Below are positions 32,343 to 43,038 of a DNA stretch of 64,000 nucleotides, one piece after another (positions within the stretch are counted from its first letter, which is position 1; every line of letters starts with the position of its first letter). The position numbers were made by a program, and so were the translations under genes. This stretch comes from Gaeumannomyces sp. JS-464. Lineage: Eukaryota; Ascomycota; Sordariomycetes; Magnaporthales; Magnaporthaceae. Under the pieces are notes generated by a model. That model ran no database searches, was not told the origin of the DNA, and saw only the letters and a program-made list of their open reading frames with translations. The stretch lies in NCBI GenBank assembly GCA_002197995.1, contig NGZR01000007.1:578399-642398 (forward strand), in the 5' to 3' direction.

Positions 32343-33631
32343 ATGGGGGGCCAGGTCGCCATGTCGTCCCAAATATTCGACATCAAGGATCACATCATCG
32401 ACGCCTCGCACATCAGGGAGTACCCGCGCGCCACGGCCCACTCGCAGGAGGAGGTCCTCCAGGTCGCGGTGAAGCAGTACATACCCAAGAGCAACCCCGA
32501 CCCGCAGCCCGGCGACGTCACCATCATCGGCGCGCACGCCAATGGCTTCCCCAAGGAGCTGTACGAGGCGCTGTGGGAGGACCTGGTGGCGGCGTCGGCG
32601 GCCCGCGGCTTCCGCATCCGCGCCATCTGGATCGCCGACGTAGCCTGGCAGGGCGCGAGCGGCGCGCTCAACGAGGGCCGGCTGGGCAGCGACCCGTCGT
32701 GGTCCGACGCCTCGCGCGACATGCTGCACATGGTCAACGTCTTCCGCGCCGAGATGCCGCGCCCGCTCGTCGGCATCGGCCACTCGTTCGGCGGCGCCAT
32801 CGTCGCCAACCTGGCCTTTATGCACCCGCGCCTGTTCGAGACCCTGGTGCTCATGGACCCCGTCGTCGTCCACTACCGCTCCATCGACCCCCGCGTCGGC
32901 GGCGGCGGGCCCCAGGTCGCGTCCGCCGCCCGCCGCGACCTGTGGCCGTCCAGGCGCGACGCCGAGGCCTCGTTCCGCCGCTCCGCCTTCTACCGCGCCT
33001 GGACCCGCGCGTGCTCGACGCCTGGTGCCGCCACGGCATCCGCGACTGCCCCACGGCCCTGTACCCGGACGCCCCCGCCGGCTCCGTCACGCTCGCCACC
33101 ACCAAGCACCAGGAGGTCTTCACGTACCTGCGCACCCGCGCCCAGCGCCTGGACCCGGCCACGGGCCGCCTCGTCTTCGACCGCGCCAAGCTGCGCGACA
33201 TCCACCCGGAGCAGCTGGTCGAGATCCCCGACTACGACTTCTACCAGCCCGACAGCGCCCGCGTCTTCGAGCGCCTCCCCCACGTCGCCCCGGGCGTCCT
33301 GTGGATCTTTGGCGGCACCAGCTACCTCAGCACCCCGGCCATGCGCGCCCACAAGATGGAGACCACGGGCACGGGCGTCGGCGGCAGCGGCGGCGTCAAG
33401 GCCGGCCGCGTCGCCGAGTACGTCCTCGAGGATGTTGGCCACCTCGTCGCCATGGAGAAGCCGACCGTCTGTGCCGAGCAGGCAGCCGCCTGGATCGGCT
33501 CCGAGATTGAGCGCTGGCGCAAAGAGGAGAAGGAGCTCCAAGCCTGGTGGCGGAAGCCGGACCGGGAGAAGTGGGCTATAGATGACCAGCTCAAGTCCAT
33601 GATCGGGACTCCCAAGAAGTCCAAGTTATAG
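32343..33631 (+). CDS. Akt2-like alpha/beta hydrolase with peroxisomal PTS1
   Basis: Intronless, about 430 codons. The N-terminus (FDIKDHIIDASHIREYPRAT, PGDVTIIGAHANGFPKELYE, RIRAIWIADVAWQG) matches the fungal family annotated as Akt2/Lpx1-like peroxisomal hydrolases. The nucleophile elbow GHSFGGAIVANLA, the following LMDPVV and a late His in LEDVGHLVAMEKP form the probable catalytic triad. The protein ends in KKSKL, a canonical SKL peroxisome-targeting signal, so a peroxisomal acyl-ester or lipid hydrolase role is a reasonable inference. Family members include clustered enzymes of specialised metabolism, but no such cluster is present here. An alternative start at ATG 32361 (MSSQIF) fits the family slightly better. 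One base appears to be missing at about 32998-33000: RSAFYRAW must connect to DPRVLDAWCRHGIRDCP; the length is 2 modulo 3. Confidence 0.86.
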
Positions 33632-33892
33632 CCTGTTCCGGCTGTCGGGCGGGCCGTGCATCCATGTACCATATCACACTTTTAGATGGAGATAGCCGAG
33701 CCTTCTCCGTGTTTGTGCAGGGTAGACAGGAACCTGTATAGATGGGTTGTACCACCTCGTGTCGTAGCACGTCGCAATGCTAGGCCCTCGATACCTAGAC
33801 GACCCCGTCCCCTAAATCGCGATCCTGCCCGATACAAGTTCCTATTATGGCCTGCCTTTCCGCCAAAACCGCTTCCACCATAGTCAGATCCC

Positions 33893-36800
33893 TTATTCTT
33901 CTTCATCATCGTCGTCATCGTCATCATCTTCTTCTTCCTTGTCCCCGTCCTCCTCCTCTTCGTCATCCTCCTCGTCCTCCGTCTCTTGTTCCTCCAGGGG
34001 AGGTATCCAGACGAGGAAGCCCTCCTTGTCAAGCTTCATGCCCTCCGTCGGGATGACCCTAAGGACCTTTTGGAAGTACTTGTCCCGGACCGTCAGGTTC
34101 GGGCGAACCCAGGCCCCCCTGACCAGCGGCAAGATGGAGTACGTCACAACCCTCCGGGAGCAAGGCAGGAGGTGCACCGTGCCCATCTTGGAGCCCGAGA
34201 AGGCAAAGTCGTCATTCGGCTCCATGTTGGTGCCAAAGGTCAGGAAGTGGCTTGACGGGTTCTCGATGGTGATGTGCAGGTGCGCAAGCCCTAGCTGCGT
34301 CCTGCTACCGCCCCGCCTGGCGTAGGACACGGACGCGAGGACGCGGGGCTCGGGGGAATATGTCCAAACGCGGCACGGGTAGGGTTGTCTTGTTGACCCG
34401 CGACTTTTCGTCGCCGGCTCGGCGCCAGTTGATGACAAATGAGACATCGAGGTTAATGGGGTCCCGCTCGTCCAAGCTGTACTTCTGAGCTGTTATGTCG
34501 AACTGTGCCTCCTCAATAGTCTTGGGTTTGACAGTACGGCCGCCCTCGGGCAGTGCCTGTTTCCCCGAAGTCCGGGTCTGCACCCCCGAAGTCGCGGCGA
34601 TCGAGAGGTCGACTCCCATGACCACGAGGTCCTCGGACGCGAAGGACGCGTACCGCGTGACGAGGCACCAGGTTTGGAACAGACCGCGAGGCTGGACGTA
34701 GGAGCCGTCGTCGACAAACAAGCTCTGAACGCCTTCGTGGTCGAAGACACTCGGCCAAGGGTCTGGGTGTAGCCGAGGGAGGAGGTCGTAATTTGCCTCA
34801 AATGGGTTGACCAATGTCAGTTTGAAGTCTTCGGTTTGGATGATCGGCGTCGCGGGATCGGTAACCAGGTGATACGACGCTGCGAACGTCACGTCAAAGG
34901 ACGCTGGGAAGTCGACGGGGTCGATGTGGACGGTGGCTCGGGCAGACCCTGCCGCAGCCACGGTGCCGAGAGGAATCGTCATCTCTTTGTATTCTCCCGC
35001 TGTATCTGGTTCCGCCACCGCGGACTTCTCGTCGCCGGCCGCCAACCGGAAATCAGGGGGCTCTTCGCCAGCGATGACCACGTTGAGCCGGAGCTCTGCA
35101 GGTGCATCTTCAGCGTTGATGATGTCGAGCTCCAGACGGACCTCCTCGTTTGCATAGTACTGATCCACGGCATTCATCACCTTGATCTCCACGTTCGGCG
35201 GTCGAGGCAGGATCCGGATTGAGTGCGAATTTGCCCGTGGAATCTTCCTCGGCTTGCCTGGCGCATGCCAGATCCCCGCAACGCTGGTATCTTTGTACGG
35301 CACTTCATAGTCGAGGCTGAACGCATCATTGGCCATTGAAAGTGTTGTTGCTAGGGCCTTTGCGTCGCCCGGCTCTCGGAGCGGAACGCCCATCTCGTAA
35401 ACCATTGTCTGCCCAGGGGGCAATGTGAGATCGCAACTCCCAACCAAGACGGAGACTGCAGCCGGGGCGGTTTTCTCCTTGCCTGGGTCGTCGCCTCTTA
35501 GTGCTTCTACGGATTGTTCCTGCAGACTAACGCCCGAGACAGTTGCTTTGCCGTACTGGCGCTTTTCCGCCTGAGCGCTGTCGTGCTTCAGATGTATCGT
35601 CTTGATACTCCCATCGAATGTGACTTGAATACCGCTCAGGACTATTGGTGCAGAAGATGGCTGCGCGTTGGAGGTGATAGAAAGCTGCCCCCGAGCTGTT
35701 CGGCCGGCGTTTCCCTCCTCTGATCTGAACACGAATGAGCTCGAAAGGAGCGGGAGACCCGACTCGTCGACAATATCAACGGCTGGCTTTTCGCTGACTG
35801 AGATACCATCGAGGACTTTTGTGAGGTCGTATTCCCGGTCCGGTCGCTCCTGATACTTCTTGTTCAGCAGCTCCCACTCGACTGATATCAGCAGCTCGGC
35901 GTCTTGAGTCGGCCGGGCGGCGGAACGGAGCAGCCATGCCAGCTCCTGGCTGATGTCCAACCAGCCATCCGCTCTGAAGGACAAATCAAGCCACATGGGC
36001 TTCAGAAGGTCCACTGCAGACTGCCATTTGTGTGAGGAGGCGAATTCCTTGGCCAGCTGTAGCGTCACGTCGGCGCAGAGCCGAATCTGACCTCGCCTCT
36101 GGAACTCCACCCTAGCAGCATCAAGGCACTGAGCTATCAACTGCGAGTGATTCACCCCATTGCCGGCGCTTGGGAGGGGATATTCTTCATGTGGCTCCGG
36201 GCACATGTACGTGTCATAAGTGAAGGCCTTGCTTGCGACTCTTGCTGCCGGAGAGTTGCCAGGTTTCTCCCGGTCTTCCTCGGGCATTTTCAGGGCAAAC
36301 GAGCGGCGAGCGTACAGGTGCTGTGACGCGGCCTTGTACCAATATCCTGGGTGGTGCAAGAATTCCCAGGGCTGCATTCGGGTTCCCATGGACGCCTTCT
36401 CAGGCTGGAGGAACAAGTTCGGGGAGGCGGGCAAGAGGTCGGTGATTTGGGCCTTCTCGATGAGTTCGGCCATTATGATGGCCCAGCGGGCCTCCCATGC
36501 TGCCCACCCATAGTTTTCAGTCCCCCGCCCTCTGCGGTCGATGAGGTCGCTTATCCTGTCGCGATGCGCCTGCCAGCGGCGCACTGCCGCGCTGGTCTGG
36601 CCAACCCAGAGTAGGCAGCGCAGGCAGCGAACGCTGATAATATCGGCAAGCTGCCGGGCTTCGTTCCATCGCGGGCTCCAGCTGGGGATGATGTCCAGCA
36701 CGTCGGCTCCGGTCAGGATATCGTATGCCTGCTCAAAGGACCGTAGCGCCTGGTCCATCTCTTGACGGAACTCGGCGAAGACAGCCGACTTGAAGTCGTA

Positions 36801-37676
36801 CCGCACGTTCCACCCTGGCAGGGAGAGGGTCTGTGAGGTGCCCGAGGTCGGCGGCACCGTCGGCTGTGGCACCACGCCGCGCCCTTTCTTCTTCCTTGCT
36901 CGCCGGCCCAGGTCCCGATAGTGCTCCACGGCATGGCCGTATACGGCAATCAGAAGATTATCCGCCTGCTTCTTGAACTCCTCAGGCGAGTAGGCTGAGG
37001 GCATGAAGAAGAAGGACTTGGAGTCGAGGGCGCAGCCCTTCCTGATGTTGTCGAGACGATCTCGTGTGCTGTCAAACGAGGCGGTGCGTAGATCGCTCAG
37101 AATAACAACTATGATTTTGGATTTGTAGCCCTGCTGCAAGAGTGCGTTGCGCATGGAGCTGATATCGGTCTTGATCTGGTTATCGTGCAGCGTAGCGAGC
37201 GTCAGGTCCGAGGCAAGGTTGTAGAAGCACAGAAAGACGCTCGGGAGGAGCTCCTGCTGCTTCTCTAGCCACCGGCTGTCGATGAAGCCGTCCGGATAGA
37301 GGCGGCAGGACGGGCTCAGCGGGGAGAAGGGCGAGTGAAGCGCCCCCCGCGGCTCCGAGGCCTCGATATGGTCGGGCAACCTGGCACGCCGAGGGGGGAG
37401 CATGAAGGTGCCGCCGCAGGTCTTGACCCTAAACCTGTACCCTCTGGCGCCGGGCGTGGCGTTCCACGGGAGCTTGGAGGCGTCGCGCCCCTGGATGTAC
37501 TCGAGCAGTGCGGCGCCATGCTTGGTCTCGACATAGGGGACCTCGGAGCGGAGCAGGACGCCCTGCTCCTTGAGATCGGCGGGGAGCGCGGGCTGTGGCG
37601 TCAAGGGCGGCGACAGGCCAAACAGGGTGATGCATGGGATGTTGTGGTTCAGACTGAACGCCGGGTAGTCGTCCAT
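33893..37676 (-). CDS. TRAPPC11: TRAPP complex subunit TRAPPC11 (foie gras / gryzun domains)
   Basis: Intronless, about 1261 codons. TRAPPC11 is a subunit of metazoan and filamentous-fungal TRAPPIII, acting in ER-Golgi traffic and autophagy; budding yeast lacks it. The N-terminus (MDDYPAFSLNHNIPCITLFGL), KIIVVILSDL and the ARRSFALKMPEEDREKP / QLIAQCLDAARVEFQRRGQ region of helical repeats correspond to the foie gras domain (roughly residues 330-620). The C-terminal half is beta-rich (YYANEEVRLELDIINAEDAP, AHLHITIENPSSHFLTFG), corresponding to the gryzun region. The protein ends in a run of about 40 acidic residues. At the G5 run 34352-34356 one base is probably extra: DIFP must continue into EPRVLASVSYARRGGS, and the length is 1 modulo 3. 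Without this correction the protein would stop early and lose about 140 residues. It lies only 261 bp from the hydrolase that converges on it. Confidence 0.91.
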
Positions 37677-38993
37677 GGTCGCAGGGCCGGCCGCCGGGAT
37701 CGGGATCGCAGTACAGGTGTTGTGGTTGCCGGGCCGGGGCCGGTGCAGGTCGGTCGGCGGCTGCGGGGCGGGCTAGCTGTCAAGCCAGGGGCTCTAACTG
37801 GAGGTGGCGGAGGGGGTGCTCAGGCCGCCGTCAGTGGCGCGCTCTCATCGACAGAATTCCATCTCCTGCGAAAGCCGCCGACTTACCTGCGACAGCGCCA
37901 GATGGAGGCTGAGACTTGGCTTGCCATTACAGGATCAGTCAGTTTGCAAATGGAGGTGCGCGTGTTTGTCGTTGGTTGGATCTGGGGCGGGCGCATGGAA
38001 CGTTTGGCAGCCCCAGCTCGCCAGGTACAGGCACCACCCGAATTGACGACCGCCGCGCCTCTCAAAACTCAACTCGCGCCATCAAAGCAGCTGCACACAG
38101 CCGCGCACCTCGGTGGTTTTTTCGTGGGAGCTACGGCTACAGCAACAAACCAAGGGCAGCAGCATCCAATCCTACGGGAAGCTAGGTGCCAACCATACAA
38201 GACCTGTCGAGACAATTGTCGTGCTCATGACAGTTCGCCTCTAGCGGAAATTCCATCGGGCAATGGCACGGGCTGCCCAGGCCGTTTTGACGTGAACCAG
38301 TGGCTGCTTGGAGGGGTATTGCATGCGCCTCGACGATCCCAAACGCGCGAGCATGCACGCTGTAATGTGTAATGTGGTCACCTGTGGGCAGTTGGGGCTT
38401 GAGTGGCCAGCGGCACCAATTCAAGTCGCCCGTACCGGAGCGCAATGCTTCTAATTTTTTTTTTTTCTCCCTCTTTGCGCAATTGCAGGGGTCGCTCCCG
38501 TCGCGTCTTTATCGCGGCTTCCCCACCTGGCCTTATCCGGACCCCTCAATTGGTTCGGTCATGCTGCAAGTGGGCGGGTGCCACAGTACCGAATTTCTTG
38601 CCAGGGTCATGCCGCTCCAGACCGACCAGCCTTGTTCTGGAGGCCATGGTTGGCCGCTTTCTCCCGCCTTGTCTGGCCGTCCGAACGGAAAAAGAGAAGC
38701 GGGTGCAGCTTCCCATCGCGGATTGACGCCCTTGCAAAGCTTTCTTCGCAGCCCACGCACACAGCTTCCAATGTCTGCCGCCTCCCTCGCGCCCAGGTCA
38801 GCCGTCCTCGCCCAACGCGCCACCCTTTAGCAACATCTTTCGCCCTCGTCTTGGTCGTGCGAACCCGAAGCCCGAGCCGTCCACGCGGGCGCCCGCTCCC
38901 TCTTCTCCTCTTCCCTCTCCTTCTCGTCGACCGCCCCCGTCTGCCACGCACGCATACACGCACCTCCCCCTTTCGATAATCCTCGACGGCAGA
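37677..38993. other. Divergent promoter region
   Basis: Shared upstream region of TRAPPC11 (minus) and rxt2 (plus). A T11 run lies near 38456-38466 and the last 150 bases before rxt2 are strongly C/T-rich. No gene is seen. Confidence 0.5.
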
Positions 38994-40760
38994 ATGTCCG
39001 CTTCTGCTCGCGACGCGATCCTCATTGCTGAGGCCTTTAAAGCTCTCGGCAAGGCCGTCAAGCGAAAAGCCTACGGTAAGACCTGCTGAGCCGACCGGCT
39101 ACCTCCCACGCCTCCAACCGCCAGCCGCTGTCCCGACCCGGCGTCGCAGTCTAACATTCTCACGCCTCCAATTTTCGCAGAGTCGGACTCGGACGACTAC
39201 ATCGAACAGCCCACCAACCGCGGGGGCAAGCTAAAGAAACGAGCGCGCTTCGTCTGCCGAGGCCAGATCGGTCCGAACGGGCCTCCGCTGTTCAGAGAGG
39301 CAAGTTGCACCACGCAATCGCGCCGACGCTTGCAGACATGATGCCGCAGGCGCCCGTCACTAACGTTGACCATCCAGGCCGTTGAACATGCCGGCTACCA
39401 GCGCGCCGTAATCAGCCGCAACCCGACCCTCGTCGACGAAGAAGGCTACGAGATCGACAGCGATGACGAAGAGGAGCGCGTCGTCGAGGCGCAAGCCGAG
39501 GCCGACGAGATCAATCCCTACGCAAGCATCCGGCTCGAGGGTATGTCTCCCCTCGCCGAATCCTACATGCTCTTCGCGAATTGAAGACCCGCTCACACCA
39601 CTCCTGCCCTACTAGACATCCTCGCCCCTCTGACGTCCTCGGCGGATCTCGCGAACCATGCTACTCTCTCTCGGCCCTTCCTCTCGACCGCCCTGTCCGA
39701 GCTCTCCATCCAGGGCCGGAACCTGATGCACAAGGAGAACAAGGCCCTCTGGAACGTGCGCCCGCTCCTGACGCGCCTCTGCGGGGACCACACGTGGGCA
39801 TCATGCAATATGATGCTGGGGCCTAATGATGCCGACCTCTTTGACATCCACACCGGCGGTGCACCGCAGCATCGTCGCACTCAGAATCGCAAGCAAGCGC
39901 CCGCCACAGAAACCCATAAGCCAGCGTCACCGTCGATGCCCAACGGCGCGAATTCAAAGTCTAGGCCGGTCGGCCACACGGACCAGAAAGCTGGCGTCGA
40001 CGAAACGGAAGAGAAACAAGAAGACCCTGACGTCACAATGGAGGACATCGACCCCTTGGATGGATCTGCCACAAATGGACCTGGGGCTGTCAACGGTGAT
40101 AAGCTCGCAGAAGACGCGCCCATGAAAGACAATAAAATCGGGGATTATGACAAGGCAGCCTCGGGTAAAAAAGACAAGCACGCCGCAACAAGTGCGACCA
40201 ATGGCGAGCTGTCAGCAACAGCTCCCGCCGCAGCAAAGCGTCCATTGGAGCCCAGCGAGAAGAATTCGAGCATTAATGGAGACCCGATTACAGTAAACGG
40301 CCTGACGGCGCCCAATAAGGGAGTCCAACAAGCTGGCGCTGCGAACGCGCCCTACGAAGTCAACGGCTCCGGGACGACATTGGCCGGCGGCCAAGAAGTT
40401 ATACACCCATACTTCCTAGCCCCGTCATCAGCGTACCCAGACCGAGATGCCGGTCTGCCGCAGCAGGATGCAGAAGACGTGCGCCGGCTGCTGCAGCTGT
40501 ATGTCCAGAAGCAAGAGGAGGTCTGCCGCGGCACCAAAGAGCTATACGAGGGCCTGCTACGAGCGGACCGGCTGCGGCAGATGGTGCTCAAGTGGTCCAA
40601 GGCCGAGGCGCACTGCGGCGCGAACCGAGACATGTCAGACGGCGAGGATTGGTACGACAAGGACGAGTGGGGCCTCACCGAAGACCTTAAGAAGGGACAG
40701 GATGAGGAGGAGGAAGACACCACCAAGGACCAGCCCAAGAAGACCAGGAATAGGAGGTGA
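38994..40760 (+). CDS. rxt2: Rxt2-like subunit of the Rpd3L histone deacetylase complex
   Basis: Four exons: 38994-39075, 39181-39299, 39378-39540 and 39616-40760; exactly 503 codons, 502 aa, frame intact. The N-terminal RXT2 domain is visible: AEAFKALGKAVKRKAYESDSDDY, GGKLKKRARFVCRGQIGPN, HAGYQRAVISRNPTLVDEEG, then INPYASIRLEDILAPLTSSA and LSIQGRNLMHKENKALWNVR. The middle is Asn/Gly/Asp-rich and disordered; a conserved C-terminal helix follows (DAEDVRRLLQLYVQKQEEVC, GLLRADRLRQMVLKWSKAEA) and an acidic tail. Rxt2 acts in Rpd3L, a promoter-targeted histone deacetylase complex. Intron 2 (39300-39377) appears to be of the GC-AG class: donor GAG|GCAAGT, branch ACTAAC at 39359, acceptor CCAG. No GT donor gives the conserved reading FREAVEHAGYQ. 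The other two introns are GT-AG. Confidence 0.9.
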
Positions 40761-40886
40761 CACGATTATAAAGTCGGCGTGAAGTGCGGCGGGTCTGTCT
40801 ATATCACGATGATACCATGTAGCATACTGCTAGATATTTTTGGCGTTCGAGAGGTCACTTTTTGTTGTTTATCGTTACATCCGCAG

Positions 40887-40904
40887 GAGAGAGAGAGAGA
40901 GAGA
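40887..40904 (+). repeat. (GA)9 microsatellite
   Basis: Nine perfect GA units in the short convergent spacer between rxt2 and the unknown membrane-protein gene. Confidence 0.9.
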
Positions 40905-41017
40905 GGTGGCATGCCTGCGCACGCCTGTCCCTCCTACTAACAGGATTATCATGACAGCTCGCATCTACCGCGACGACGTGAAAACCCATGAGAGCAGACT
41001 AACAAGGTGCATGCGCC

Positions 41018-43038
41018 CTAGCCCAGGCGCACTTTGGTCCACATCCTCAAGCACTCCTGCAAATCCACGGATAGAGTGCCCTCGAGCGCCGAGGACGCAT
41101 CGCTTATCAAAGCCACGACGAGCGTGGCCAGCGCAAATGTGGCCTTGTCATCCTCGAGTGCCTGGAAGTCCGACTTGCGCATCCCGCCATTGTCGGCCCA
41201 CGCCATCCACAGGTCCAGCAGGCGGCAGAGGCGCGCGGCGAAAGGACGCTCGAGCACCATGCGGTGCAGCAACATCCCGACGGCCTGCTTCAAGTCGGCC
41301 CGTTCGTCCACGACGAATAGTCCCTCCTGATTGTCGTCCTTTCCGCCACCCTCCTCTTCTTCCAGCGCCGCCGCCGCCCTCGCCCTCTCCTTGAGCCACG
41401 CCAGGGTCCGCGCCGCCACCTTCGCGGCGTCCCAGCGCGGGCTCTGCAGCGCCCCGGACAGCCTGGCCTCGCGCGCGCGGCCTGGTCGCGCTGCCGGTCG
41501 CGCACGTCCTGCAGGCGCTGCTCGCCCTCGCGCCGGAGCCGGTCCCGGGCCGCGGCCTCCCTCTGCGCGGGCGCCATGCGCGCCTCGGCCGCCAGGGCCG
41601 CGCGCTGCTCGCGGCCGCGCCGGGCGAAGGCCTCGAGCTCCTCCATGCGCCTGCGGGACTCGTCCCCTCGCCGCCCGCCGTCGACCACTCGGGCGTCTCG
41701 TCCTCGGCCACGACGCCGAGCAGCACGAGCACGCCGCAGGGCACCGTGGGGCGGCACGCGAAGCGGACCAGGGCCTCGGGGATCCGGTAGCTCCACAGGA
41801 CCGTCTGGCTGGTCGTGCCGAAGGCGGTGGCTGCGCTGGCGAACCACGTGCCGTCGGTCCTGCCGCCGCCGCCGCCGCCGCCGCCGCTGCTGCTGCTGCT
41901 TCCGGCCCCATATATACCGCCCGTGGTGCCGCCGCCGACGATGCGCAGGTGATCCACAGACAGGCTGTCGAGCTGGACCGAGCTCTGGAGCCGCTCCTCG
42001 AGCGCCAGGGCCGTTACGAGCCCCTCGGCCGAGATCTGGCAGGTGATGGGCCGTGGGCCAGCGTCGCCGCCTCGGTCCTCCTGTCGGATTGAGTCCACTG
42101 ATGATATCCCGGTCCCTTTGCGCTGTAGGCTGGCTGCTCGTGGGGCATACTCGGGAAGCACTCGCCTGCCGCTGCTGTTGCTGTCGTCTTCACCACCGGC
42201 GCCATGGCATTCTAGTGCTCCCTTGCCCTCGCCGACATTTTCATCATTTCCTCCGTCACCCCCCGCCCCCGCCGCCGCACTTTTCCCCCTCGGTCGTCTC
42301 GTCCACGGCGGGAGCTCGACCCAATAGGGCGGCAGGTCCGAGTAGTCACGCGTGGTCCACTCGTCGGCCCACGACGCGGCGAGCGACAGGTGGCCGTCCG
42401 AGTCGGTCAGGGGCGCGACGGTGAGCGCCGGGTGCGCGCCGTCCGGGCTGCGCATCAGCACGCACCCGACGGGGGCCCACAGCCCCGTCGAGCGCAGCAG
42501 GCGCCAGCCGTGCGGGTCCGGCACGGCGCCCAGGTCCAGCAGGTAGCAGACCAGGTCGCAAAAGGCGACCTCGGCCTGCGGCTGGCGCAGCTGGTCGGCG
42601 TACTCGACGCGCTGCGTCCGCAGGCCGATGGCGCTCGTGCGCCAGTTGAAGGCCGTCCAGGACCCGCCCGGGATGGCGCTGGGCCCGCCGCGCGCGAGCC
42701 GCCAGTACTGCGCCCGGTGCTGGAACCGGTCCCACGGCGCCACCGCGTACCGCGGCAGCTCGATCTCGATGACGCGGTTCACCACGTCGCCGCGCGTCAG
42801 CGCCGTCAGCTGCGCGCGCCGCAGCGTCCGCTTGATGCGCGAAACCGCTACTAGCGTTACTACCGTGTTGTACAAAATCGGTAGCACGCCAAGAACGGCC
42901 AAGGGGACGCCGATGTAAGCTGTCGGGCGGGGTCTTGTTAGCTTTGCAGTGACAGTGGTCACCGGAGATCGCGTGGCGGCACTGACTTATGATGTCCGTC
43001 GCTGTGTGGGTGTTGTCGTCCGACATTTTGTAGTTCAT
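41018..43038 (-). CDS. Hypothetical membrane-anchored protein
   Basis: Exons 43038-42987 and 42919-41018 (intron 67 bp), about 651 codons. The splice joins MNYKMSDDNTHTATDII to TYIGVPLAVLGVLPILYNTV, which forms an N-terminal membrane helix or signal anchor followed by basic residues (RIKRTLRR). Next is an ordered Trp- and Tyr-rich domain (IEIELPRYAVAPWDRFQHRA, FCDLVCYLLDLGAVPDPHGW, WADEWTTRDYSDLPPYWVEL), a Gly/Ser-rich linker with about ten Gly near 41870, a coiled coil (MEELEAFARRGREQRAALAA) and a conserved C-terminal helical region (LKQAVGMLLHRMVLERPFAA, RLCRLLDLWMAWADNGGMRK). I have a general impression of similar hypothetical proteins in other Sordariomycetes but know no function. Two frame changes, near 41680-41700 and 41465-41485, are needed to read through the coiled coil to the stop at 41018. 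The very GC-rich sequence there makes error likely. Confidence 0.66.

Noticed and set aside
32343..33631. Reading the Akt2-like gene as evidence for a toxin or secondary-metabolite cluster
   Set aside because: Neighbours are DNA-repair, TRAPP and chromatin genes; no synthase, P450 or cluster regulator is nearby.
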